DNA from: Actinomycetes bacterium
Lineage (GTDB): Bacteria; Actinomycetota; Thermoleophilia; Solirubrobacterales; Solirubrobacteraceae
Assembly (NCBI GenBank): GCA_023429855.1
Contig: JAEZDB010000229.1
Coordinates: forward strand, 1-6,630
Length of the DNA: 6,630 bases
Reading direction: 5' to 3'
Positions 1-5,286 of this stretch are shown here, one piece after another. A program made the translations under genes and the position numbers. The notes below the pieces were generated by a model that had not been told where the DNA came from, made no database searches, and saw only the letters and a program-made list of their open reading frames with translations. Numbering within the stretch: position 1 is the first letter of the stretch; each line of letters opens with the position of its first letter.

Positions 1-1
1 G

Positions 2-223
2 CCGACGACGCCGAGCGGCGACGGCGCGGCGACGCGCGAAACGGCACCGCAGAGCGGAAACGGCACGGGAAGCTCCGGAGGGAGCGGGGCCGCACCTGTC
101 GCTCCGCAGACGCCCGAGCGCCAGACGCCAGCCACACCCCCTGCCGCGGCCCCGCCGGCGAACCCCGCGCCTGCACCAGAGGGCGGCGCTGACGCCGGCG
201 GCGTCACGCCCGGCGGCACGTAG
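2..223 (+). CDS. C-terminal low-complexity tail of an unidentified protein (5' end outside the window)
   Basis: Reading from base 2, an open frame of 73 codons ends at TAG (221-223) with no start inside the window. The residues are almost all Pro, Ala, Gly, Thr and Ser, with a few Gln, Asn, Asp and Glu and no hydrophobic segment. Typical pieces are SGNGTGSSGGSG, TPATPPAAAPP and GGVTPGGT. The other two plus frames give arginine-rich text, and the minus frames give no recognisable protein, so this frame is the most protein-like. Disordered tails of this kind are common at the C-terminus of actinobacterial exported or membrane-anchored proteins, for example class A penicillin-binding proteins, but nothing visible here identifies the family. 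The gene converges on the glycosylase gene at 273. All frames are open for long stretches in such GC-rich DNA, so the call is only moderately secure. Confidence 0.5.
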   Translation, partial: PTTPSGDGAATRETAPQSGNGTGSSGGSGAAPVAPQTPERQTPATPPAAAPPANPAPAPEGGADAGGVTPGGT

Positions 224-224
224 C

Positions 225-244
225 CGCTGCGCGGCGGCGCAGCG
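225..244. terminator. Perfect 8-bp hairpin between convergent genes, probable terminator
   Basis: CGCTGCGC (225-232) and GCGCAGCG (237-244) are exact reverse complements separated by a 4-base GGCG loop. The hairpin begins one base after the TAG of the plus-strand gene and lies 28 bases beyond the TGA of the minus-strand glycosylase gene. Its position between two convergent stops suggests a bidirectional transcription end. No T-run follows on either strand, so it is not a classical Rho-independent terminator. GC-rich actinobacteria often have hairpins without a U-tract at gene ends. Confidence 0.5.
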
Positions 245-272
245 ATGACGCGGTCGCGGGCGTCTACGACCG

Positions 273-917
273 TCAGGTCTCGATCCGCGGCAACGACACG
301 CCTGGGCTGTCGGCCAGCCCGAAGCGCCAAGGAAGCTCAACCGCCTTCGAGATCCCGATCCGGGGCCCGGCAGCGATGCGTTGCCCGGCAACCGCTGAGG
401 CCGCCTCCGCGGGCTCCAGGCGGAACGTCGCTCCAGCGAGCAGGTCCACGCCGTCGTCATCCAGCTCCGCTCCTAGCGCGGTGCCGACGCGTCCCGGGCC
501 CGGGGCCGCGACTGTGCCTTCAGCGTCTGGACCGGAGACGTGGGCCATCGCGCCGCGAATCAACACGGCTGACGCGACGTCCTGCGCGCCCGTCACGACG
601 TTGACGAGCCGGTGGATGCCATACGACAGGTAGACGTAGGCGTACCCCGCGGGACGCCGCAGCTTCTTGGCGCGACCGGTGTGGCCGCCGTAGCCGTGAC
701 AGGCCGGCTCGGCCTGGTGGTAGGCCTCGGTCTCGACGATCGTGAGTGCCCCGGCCGGTGTGACGATGCGGCAGCCGATCAGCCCGATGGCCGCTTCGAC
801 CACCTCCCCGGCAACGAGCTGCCGCAGCGCTGCCGCGTCGGTCGGGGGCGCAGCGACATAGGGCCCTTCCGGCCAGGCAGGAAGGGCGAGCGGCACCGGC
901 GCGTCCGGCGGCGGCAC
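273..917 (-). CDS. 3-methyladenine DNA glycosylase, AAG/MPG family
   Basis: Monofunctional DNA glycosylase that would remove alkylated or deaminated purines (3-methyladenine, hypoxanthine) to start base excision repair. From GTG at 917 it is 214 residues. The core runs from about residue 40 to 209. VETEAY (61-66) holds the expected catalytic Glu64 and the pocket Tyr66, with His74 in PACHGYGG. YVYLSYG (94-100) carries the Tyr equivalent to the human residue that intercalates into DNA (Tyr99), followed by NVVTG and VLIRG (Arg121). GPRIGI (184-189), PWRF (196-199) and a final SPGVSLP match the family's C-terminus. The stretch after Arg121 is short: the usual loop between the arginine and the GPG motif is mostly missing, and the usual RN..MFGPPG reads RAKKLRRPAG. 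The start is uncertain. GTG 917 lies 4 bases after the argH stop, with AAGG just before it; GTG 896 is an alternative giving 207 residues. It is probably cotranscribed with argH. Confidence 0.88.
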   Translation of the reverse strand: MPPPDAPVPLALPAWPEGPYVAAPPTDAAALRQLVAGEVVEAAIGLIGCRIVTPAGALTIVETEAYHQAEPACHGYGGHTGRAKKLRRPAGYAYVYLSYGIHRLVNVVTGAQDVASAVLIRGAMAHVSGPDAEGTVAAPGPGRVGTALGAELDDDGVDLLAGATFRLEPAEAASAVAGQRIAAGPRIGISKAVELPWRFGLADSPGVSLPRIET

Positions 918-921
918 CGCC

Positions 922-2283
922 TTAGAGGTCGAGGACGGCGCGGGCCTGCGCGAGCTGTTCTTGCACGCGGGCCAGGGAGGTACCGCCCAGTGAGACCTTG
1001 GACTCAAGCCACGATCGCTGGTCGAGCAGGCCGTAGACCTCCTCGTCGAGGAGCTCGCTCTGCGCCCGGTATTCATCAACCGTGAGTTCGGAGAGCTTGC
1101 GGCCCGACTCGACCGCGATGCGGACGATCCCGGCGACGACGCCGTGCGCCTCGCGGAACGGCAGGCCCTTCTTGACGAGGTGATCGGCGATGTCGGTGGC
1201 GGCGATGTTCTCGTCGGAGGCGGCCTCAGCCATCCGCTCGCGTTTGAACTTCGCCGTCGACAGCATGCCGTTGGCAGCGTCGAGCGTGACCGTGACCGTG
1301 TCGACGGCGTCGAAGACGTGCTCTTTGTCTTCCTGCAGATCCTTGTTGTAGGTGAGCGGCAGGGCGTGCATCACGCCGTGGAGCGCCGCCAGGTGGCCGA
1401 CGACGCGCGGCGCTTTGCCGCGCAGCAGCTCGCCGCAGTCCGGGTTCTTCTTCTGCGGCATCAGCGAGGACCCCGACGACCACGCGTCAGAGAGCTCCAT
1501 GAAGCCGAACTCCGAGCTGCTCCACTGCACGATCTCGGCACCGAGGCGCGAAAGGTGCGTCGAGACCACGGCGCACGCTTGCAGCAGGTCGAGCGCGAAG
1601 TCGCGGTTGGAGACCGCGTCGATCGAGTTCGGGACCACGCCGGCGAAGCCGAGGTCGCGGGCGACCATCGGGCGGTCGGTGTCGAAGTTCACGCCGGCGA
1701 GGGCGCCTGCGCCAAGCGGGAGCACGTCGGCTTGGCGGGCCGCGAAGCGGAAGCGCTCGCGGTCGCGGACGAGCATCCAGACGTAGGCGAGCAGGTGGTG
1801 CGAGAGGTAGACGGGCTGCGCGCGCTGCAGGTGCGTGTAGCCAGGGAGCGCCCAGTCGATGTGGGCGTCGGCAACGTCGATCAGCGTTCGCGCGAGCGTC
1901 TCGACCTGATCGGCGAGGCGGACGGCGTGGTCGCGGGCGTAGAGCGCGAGGTCGGTGGCGACCTGGTCGTTGCGCGAGCGGCCCGTGTGGATCTTGCCGC
2001 CAGCGCGGCCCGCGATCTCGGTTACGCGGCGCTCGATCGCCATGTGGATGTCGACGTCGTCGTCGCGGAACGGGAACCGGCCGCCCGCAAGCTCCTGCTC
2101 GACCTCGTCGAGGGCGGCAAGGATGGCATCTCGGTCGTCGTCGCCGATGATCCCGCGCGACGCGAGCATCGACGCGTGCGCCCGAGACTGGGCGACGTCG
2201 TAGGGCCAGAGCCGGCGATCGATCTCGAGCGACCGATCGAGCGCCTGGAAGAGTGGGTCCTGGGGCTCGGAGAAACGCGACAT
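922..2283 (-). CDS. argH: Argininosuccinate lyase
   Basis: Cytoplasmic homotetrameric lyase that splits argininosuccinate into arginine and fumarate, the last step of arginine synthesis (EC 4.3.2.1). The 453-residue length is typical. The three conserved blocks of the fumarase/aspartase superfamily are present: TGRSRNDQVATDL (100-112), PGYTHLQRAQP with His151 (147-157), and the signature GSSLMPQKKNP (271-281), whose flexible loop carries the catalytic serine. The family's C-terminal region with SDENIAATDIADHLV (356-370) is intact. The start is ATG 2283, because an in-frame TAG lies two codons upstream. It follows the DegT aminotransferase stop by 62 bases, and no purine-rich Shine-Dalgarno stretch is seen in the last 15 bases before the ATG, so initiation may be SD-independent or transcription may start in that gap. 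The gene ends with TAA, 4 bases before the proposed glycosylase start. argG is not adjacent here. Confidence 0.97.
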   Translation of the reverse strand: MSRFSEPQDPLFQALDRSLEIDRRLWPYDVAQSRAHASMLASRGIIGDDDRDAILAALDEVEQELAGGRFPFRDDDVDIHMAIERRVTEIAGRAGGKIHTGRSRNDQVATDLALYARDHAVRLADQVETLARTLIDVADAHIDWALPGYTHLQRAQPVYLSHHLLAYVWMLVRDRERFRFAARQADVLPLGAGALAGVNFDTDRPMVARDLGFAGVVPNSIDAVSNRDFALDLLQACAVVSTHLSRLGAEIVQWSSSEFGFMELSDAWSSGSSLMPQKKNPDCGELLRGKAPRVVGHLAALHGVMHALPLTYNKDLQEDKEHVFDAVDTVTVTLDAANGMLSTAKFKRERMAEAASDENIAATDIADHLVKKGLPFREAHGVVAGIVRIAVESGRKLSELTVDEYRAQSELLDEEVYGLLDQRSWLESKVSLGGTSLARVQEQLAQARAVLDL

Positions 2284-2345
2284 CTGGCGCTAGTTTCGCG
2301 GATTGCGCAGCCGGATGCGGATTCCCGCGTGCACGGCCGCGCTGG

Positions 2346-3473
2346 TCACGCGGTGCCGAGGAGCAGCTGCGCGAGCCGCTCGACGACCTGCTCCACTTGG
2401 GCCTGCGTCATCGCCGGGAAGAACGGCAGCGCCAGCGACCGCGCACCGATGTCTTCGCACACCGGGAACATCCCCTCGCGGTAGCCCAGCTCGCGGTAGA
2501 ACGAGAAGAGGTGGATCGGCGGCAGGTACGGCTTGCCGTCGATGCCACCGGCGCGCAAGCCGCGGATCGTCTCGTCGCGGTCGACGCCCTTGGGCACCTG
2601 GACGACGAACACGAACCAGCCGCGCCGTTCGTCGCCGCGGTTTTCGCACGGCAACGTGAGGCCGGTTCGCTCTGCGAGGTCAGCCAGCGCTGCGCGATAC
2701 CAGGCTGCCACCTGCGCGCGGTCGGCGAGCATCTGGTCGAGCCGGCCGAGCTGCGCGACGCCAAGCGCGGCCTGCAGCTCGCTCATCCGGTAGTTGAAGC
2801 CGAGACGGTCGTGGTCGAGCCAGCCCATGTCGGGGGCGCGTCCCTGGTTGCGTTCGGAGCCGATGCGCTCGGCCACCGCGGCGTCGTTCGTGACGACCAT
2901 GCCGCCCTCGCCGGTCGCCAGCTGCTTGTTGGCGTAGAACGCGAAGACCGCGCTGTGGCCCCGGCCGCCGACGGGCGTGCCGTCGGCGTGGGTGGCGCCC
3001 AGGGCCTCGCAGGCGTCTTCGACGATCGGCAGGCCGTGGCGCTCGAGCGCGGGCGTGTCGGCCGGGTAGCCGAAGATGTGGACGGGCAGCAGGGCCTTGG
3101 TCTTGGGACCGATGGCGTCGGCTGCTGCCTCGACGTCGAGGTTCAGCGTGACCGGGTCGATGTCGACGAACTTGGGCACGGCGCGCTCGAACAGCACCGC
3201 ATTGGCGCTGGCGATGAAGCTCAGCGGCGAGGTGACGACTTCGTCGCCCGCTTGCACGCCCGCGGCGCGCAGCGCCAGGTGAAGGCCAGCGGTACCGCTC
3301 GACGTGGCCCGGCCGTAGGCGACGCCGAGGCGCGCCGCCAACCCCTCCTCGAACGCGATCGTCTTACGGCCCAGCGATAGCTGCCCGGAGCGCAGGACTT
3401 CGAGCACTTCGCGCTCTTCGGCCTCGCCGATCACCGGCTGCGCCATCGGGATCGTGATCGGCGTCGTACTCAC
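2346..3473 (-). CDS. DegT/DnrJ/EryC1/StrS family PLP-dependent aminotransferase
   Basis: Fold-type I PLP aminotransferase of 375 residues, the usual length for this family, whose members mostly transfer an amino group to keto-sugar nucleotides (for example perosamine synthases). Features in order: SSGTAGLHLAL (58-68), which binds the cofactor phosphate; SPLSFIASANAVL (82-94); FVDIDPVTLNL (102-112); VEDACEALGA (151-160) with Asp153 facing the pyridine nitrogen; FAFYANKQLATGEGGMV (177-193) with Lys183 as the Schiff-base lysine; NYRMSELQAALG (227-238); and KPYLPPIHLFSFYRELGY (314-331), close to the sugar-aminotransferase subgroup. The start is GTG 3473, which overlaps the cimA stop as GTGA; AAGG lies about 7 bases upstream. 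The open frame extends further upstream only as a shadow inside cimA. No sugar-biosynthesis gene is near, so the substrate cannot be named. Its setting between isoleucine and arginine genes leaves an amino-acid role open, but the sequence does not show one. Confidence 0.92.
   Translation of the reverse strand: MSTTPITIPMAQPVIGEAEEREVLEVLRSGQLSLGRKTIAFEEGLAARLGVAYGRATSSGTAGLHLALRAAGVQAGDEVVTSPLSFIASANAVLFERAVPKFVDIDPVTLNLDVEAAADAIGPKTKALLPVHIFGYPADTPALERHGLPIVEDACEALGATHADGTPVGGRGHSAVFAFYANKQLATGEGGMVVTNDAAVAERIGSERNQGRAPDMGWLDHDRLGFNYRMSELQAALGVAQLGRLDQMLADRAQVAAWYRAALADLAERTGLTLPCENRGDERRGWFVFVVQVPKGVDRDETIRGLRAGGIDGKPYLPPIHLFSFYRELGYREGMFPVCEDIGARSLALPFFPAMTQAQVEQVVERLAQLLLGTA
3470..3473 (-). 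promoter_or_regulatory. GTGA stop/start overlap coupling cimA to the aminotransferase gene
   Basis: On the minus strand the bases GTGA contain both the GTG start of the DegT aminotransferase and the TGA stop of cimA. Such 4-base overlaps usually mean that a ribosome finishing the first gene re-initiates on the second. The upstream AAGG inside the end of cimA could help. This is the strongest sign in the window that the two genes share one transcript. Confidence 0.75.
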
Positions 3474-5122
3474 GCGCCGGCCTTGGCGCTCGTCTCCAGC
3501 GCCGAAGCGGCGTCTTGGATCGCCAGCGTCTCGCGATCGCCCTGCACGGCGTACGCGAGCGAGTCCACGAGCGCCTGCCAGGAAGCTTCGATCAGGTTCG
3601 GCGAGACGCCGATCGAGCCCCACGTGTCGTGGCCGTCGGAAGCATCGACGAGGACTCTGATACGCGAGCCGGTGCCCTTCTCGGCGTCGAGGATCCGGAC
3701 CTTGAAGCCGACCAGCTCGATGTCGGCGACGTGCGGGTGGACCTGCGCGATCGCCTCGCGAAGCGCCGCGTCGAGCGCGTTGACCGGGCCGTTGCCCTCG
3801 GCGGTGCGGATCACCCGCTGGCCGTCGACGATCAGCTTGATCGTCGCCTCGGTCGCCAGCACGCCGTCGGCGCGGCGCTCGACGATGACGCGCCACGACT
3901 CCAGCTCGCAGAGCGACGTGTAGTTGCCGGTCTCGCGGCGCAGCAGCAGTTCGAAGGACGCGTCGGCGGCCTCGTAGTGGAAGCCGTCGTGCTCGCGCTC
4001 TTTGACGCACTCGATGACTCGCTCCGCGTCGCCGTCGGCCAGCGGGATACCGGCCTCGTGCGCCTTCTCGATCACCGTGCCACGGCCGGCCAGCTCGCTG
4101 ATCACGAGATCGCGGTGGTTGCCGACGAGCGAGGGATCGGCGTGCTCGAAGGTGGAGGCGTCGGTACGGACGGCCGCGATGTGGAGCCCGCCTTTGTGGG
4201 CGAACGCGTTGCGGCCCACGAGCGGCTGGCTCGGATCAGGCGTGCGGTTGAGCAGTTCGTCGATCGCGTGGGCCGTCTGCGTCAGACGGGCCAGGCGCCC
4301 GGCGGGCAGCGTCTGGACGCCGAGGTTCAGTTCCAGGCCGCCGATGATCGAGACGAGGTTCGCGTTGCCGGTGCGCTCGCCGATGCCGTTCATCGTGCCC
4401 TGCACCTGCGAGGCGCCGACCTGCACCGCCGCGATCGAGTTGGCCACGCCGCACTCCAGGTCGTTGTGGCAGTGCGCGGCGACGCGGACTCGCGAACCGA
4501 GCGCACCGACCACGGCGGCCGTCGCCTCGGCGACCTGAAACGGCAGCGACGACCCGTTCGTGTCGCACAGGGCGACGGTTTCGGCGCCCGCGTCGACGGC
4601 GGCGGCGAGGCATTCGAGCGCATACGCCGGGTCATCGCGGTAGGCGTCGAAGAAGTGCTCGGCGTCGTAGACCACGCGCTTGCCCTCTCCGCGCAGGAAC
4701 GCAACGGACTCGCTGATGATCACGAGGTTCTCGTCGCGGCCGACCTTCACGACCTTTTCAAGGTGCAAGCCCCACGTCTTGCCGACGATCGTCGACACAG
4801 GCGCAAAGCACTCGACGAGCACCTGCAGCGCCGGGTCGTCGGCGGCGGCCACGTCGCGGCGGCGCGTCATCCCGAAGGCCGCCACCACGCTGGTCTCCAG
4901 GTGGGTGTCGGCGAGCAATGAGAAGAACTCGCGCTCCTTCGGGTTCGACGCCGGGAAACCGGCCTCGATGATCGCGACCCCAAGACGGTCGAGCTCGAGC
5001 GCGACGCGCAGCTTCTCCTGCGCGGTCAGAGAAAGGCCGAGGCCCTGCATGCCGTCGCGGAGCGAAGCATCGTAGAGCTCGACGGAGGTCGGCGTGGAGT
5101 TGGAGGAAGAAGGCGTGGTCAT
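3470..5122 (-). CDS. cimA: (R)-citramalate synthase
   Basis: Condenses pyruvate with acetyl-CoA to (R)-citramalate, the first step of threonine-independent isoleucine synthesis (EC 2.3.3.21). From ATG 5122 it has 550 residues. The N-terminal TIM barrel starts at YDASLRDGMQ (17-26) with catalytic Arg22 and metal ligand Asp23. It continues with IEAGFPASNPKEREFF (52-67), the citramalate-synthase-type VYDAEHFFDAY (151-161), LCDTNG (185-190), HCHNDLECGVANS (217-229) with metal ligands His217 and His219, and NGIGERTGNANL (245-256). AHKGGLHIAAV (308-318) follows, then a C-terminal regulatory domain at about 400-525 of the LeuA dimerisation type, the usual site of isoleucine feedback inhibition. The VYDAEHFFDAY and VGKTWGLH blocks favour CimA over LeuA, although EAGFP is more LeuA-like than the usual EGGWP. 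An in-frame GTG at 5182 would add 20 residues not expected for the family. No strong Shine-Dalgarno precedes either start. It overlaps the next gene by 4 bases. Confidence 0.92.
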   Translation of the reverse strand: MTTPSSSNSTPTSVELYDASLRDGMQGLGLSLTAQEKLRVALELDRLGVAIIEAGFPASNPKEREFFSLLADTHLETSVVAAFGMTRRRDVAAADDPALQVLVECFAPVSTIVGKTWGLHLEKVVKVGRDENLVIISESVAFLRGEGKRVVYDAEHFFDAYRDDPAYALECLAAAVDAGAETVALCDTNGSSLPFQVAEATAAVVGALGSRVRVAAHCHNDLECGVANSIAAVQVGASQVQGTMNGIGERTGNANLVSIIGGLELNLGVQTLPAGRLARLTQTAHAIDELLNRTPDPSQPLVGRNAFAHKGGLHIAAVRTDASTFEHADPSLVGNHRDLVISELAGRGTVIEKAHEAGIPLADGDAERVIECVKEREHDGFHYEAADASFELLLRRETGNYTSLCELESWRVIVERRADGVLATEATIKLIVDGQRVIRTAEGNGPVNALDAALREAIAQVHPHVADIELVGFKVRILDAEKGTGSRIRVLVDASDGHDTWGSIGVSPNLIEASWQALVDSLAYAVQGDRETLAIQDAASALETSAKAGA

Positions 5123-5162
5123 CGGGTCATCCGAGGCAGGTACGAAGAGACAGGTCGCGGTC

Positions 5163-5202
5163 AGGCGACGCAGCCCCCGCACCAGCGGAGACGGCGTCGC
5201 CT
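5163..5202 (-). promoter_or_regulatory. 9-bp perfect inverted repeat ahead of cimA, possible attenuator or RNA hairpin
   Basis: On the minus strand AGGCGACGC (5202-5194) and GCGTCGCCT (5171-5163) are exact reverse complements around a 22-base loop; a flanking U-G pair could add one step. The left arm begins inside the TAG stop of the small ORF 5201-5269, so a ribosome terminating there would cover it. No T-run follows, so an intrinsic terminator is not demonstrated. The left arm can alternatively pair over 7 bases with CGTCGCC at 5243-5237, inside the small ORF at its Val-Val-Ala codons. Confidence 0.4.
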
Positions 5203-5269
5203 AGCGAATTCGCGGCCCGAGCCCTCGAAGGGCCGCGGCGACGACGCGGATGAACGGTGCACGAGGCAT
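5201..5269 (-). CDS. Possible 22-residue leader peptide upstream of cimA
   Basis: An ATG at 5269, 17 bases after the ilvE stop, opens 22 codons ending in TAG. The peptide begins MPRAPFIRVVAAAL and ends RGLGPRIR. It contains a Val-Val pair plus two Ile and two Leu, and five Arg. Its position between ilvE and cimA and the hairpins around it resemble a translated leader controlling branched-chain amino acid genes. Against this, no clear Shine-Dalgarno precedes the ATG, the Ile/Leu/Val content (6 of 22) is only mildly enriched, and the frame is the tail of a longer open frame shadowing ilvE. It may be a chance ORF. Confidence 0.3.
   Translation of the reverse strand: MPRAPFIRVVAAALRGLGPRIR
5211..5237 (-). 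promoter_or_regulatory. Two mutually exclusive hairpins inside the possible leader ORF
   Basis: On the minus strand CGCGGCCC (5237-5230) and GGGCCGCG (5218-5211) form a perfect 8-bp stem with an 11-base loop. A smaller stem, GCCCT (5233-5229) with AGGGC (5225-5221) around a 3-base loop, uses part of the same left arm, so the two cannot coexist. Both start immediately after the Val-Val-Ala codons of the small ORF. Alternative pairing is typical of translated leaders but also common by chance in GC-rich DNA. Confidence 0.3.
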
Positions 5270-5286
5270 CGAGACGAAGAGTAGCC

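Larger units (their letters stand above)
5132..5281 (-). repeat. Short duplicated motif flanking the ilvE-cimA spacer
   Basis: On the minus strand, CTCTTCGT, a 4-5-base or 3-base spacer, and TGCCTCG occur twice. One copy covers 5262-5281 and overlaps the ATG of the small ORF; the other covers 5132-5149, just before the cimA start. The two outer blocks match exactly (8 and 7 bases), and the spacers differ (CTCGA versus ACC). The copies lie about 130 bases apart and frame the hairpin region. The role is unknown, and a remnant of local duplication or chance is possible. Confidence 0.4.

Noticed and set aside
1..272. A possible minus-strand gene continuing leftward after the glycosylase
   Set aside because: The minus frames are open for about 200 bases, but the translations are Arg-rich without motifs and no convincing start is seen. 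The plus-strand tail is the more protein-like reading.
918..1079. N-terminal extension of the glycosylase frame to 1079
   Set aside because: It would overlap the well-conserved end of argH by about 150 bases and adds a Ser/Arg-rich stretch foreign to the family.
2298..2323. GCGGATT repeated twice, 19 bases apart, in the gap before argH
   Set aside because: A 7-base direct repeat has no recognisable operator match (it does not resemble an ARG box) and is likely chance.
1144..2484. A 446-codon plus-strand open frame opposite argH, and similar long ones at 2253-3380 and 3515-4921
   Set aside because: They are antisense shadows of clearly homologous minus-strand genes. Their translations are Arg/Val/Asp/Ala-rich with no recognisable domain, as expected in very GC-rich DNA.
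3474..4010. Upstream extension of the DegT aminotransferase frame to 4010
   Set aside because: The added text is arginine-rich and lies inside the conserved C-terminal domain of cimA. The family's N-terminus begins right after GTG 3473.
3470..5122. Calling this gene leuA (2-isopropylmalate synthase)
   Set aside because: The VYDAEHFFDAY, VGKTWGLH and overall CimA-type layout fit citramalate synthase better, though the EAGFP motif leaves slight doubt.
5119..5130. A three-codon ORF (Met-Thr-Arg-stop) whose TGA overlaps the cimA ATG
   Set aside because: It is too short to distinguish from chance and has no ribosome binding site.
5204..5213. 10-bp perfect palindrome GCGAATTCGC just before the small ORF stop
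   Set aside because: It could be an operator, but one isolated 10-bp palindrome in GC-rich DNA is weak evidence. It is noted only as overlapping the leader hairpins.
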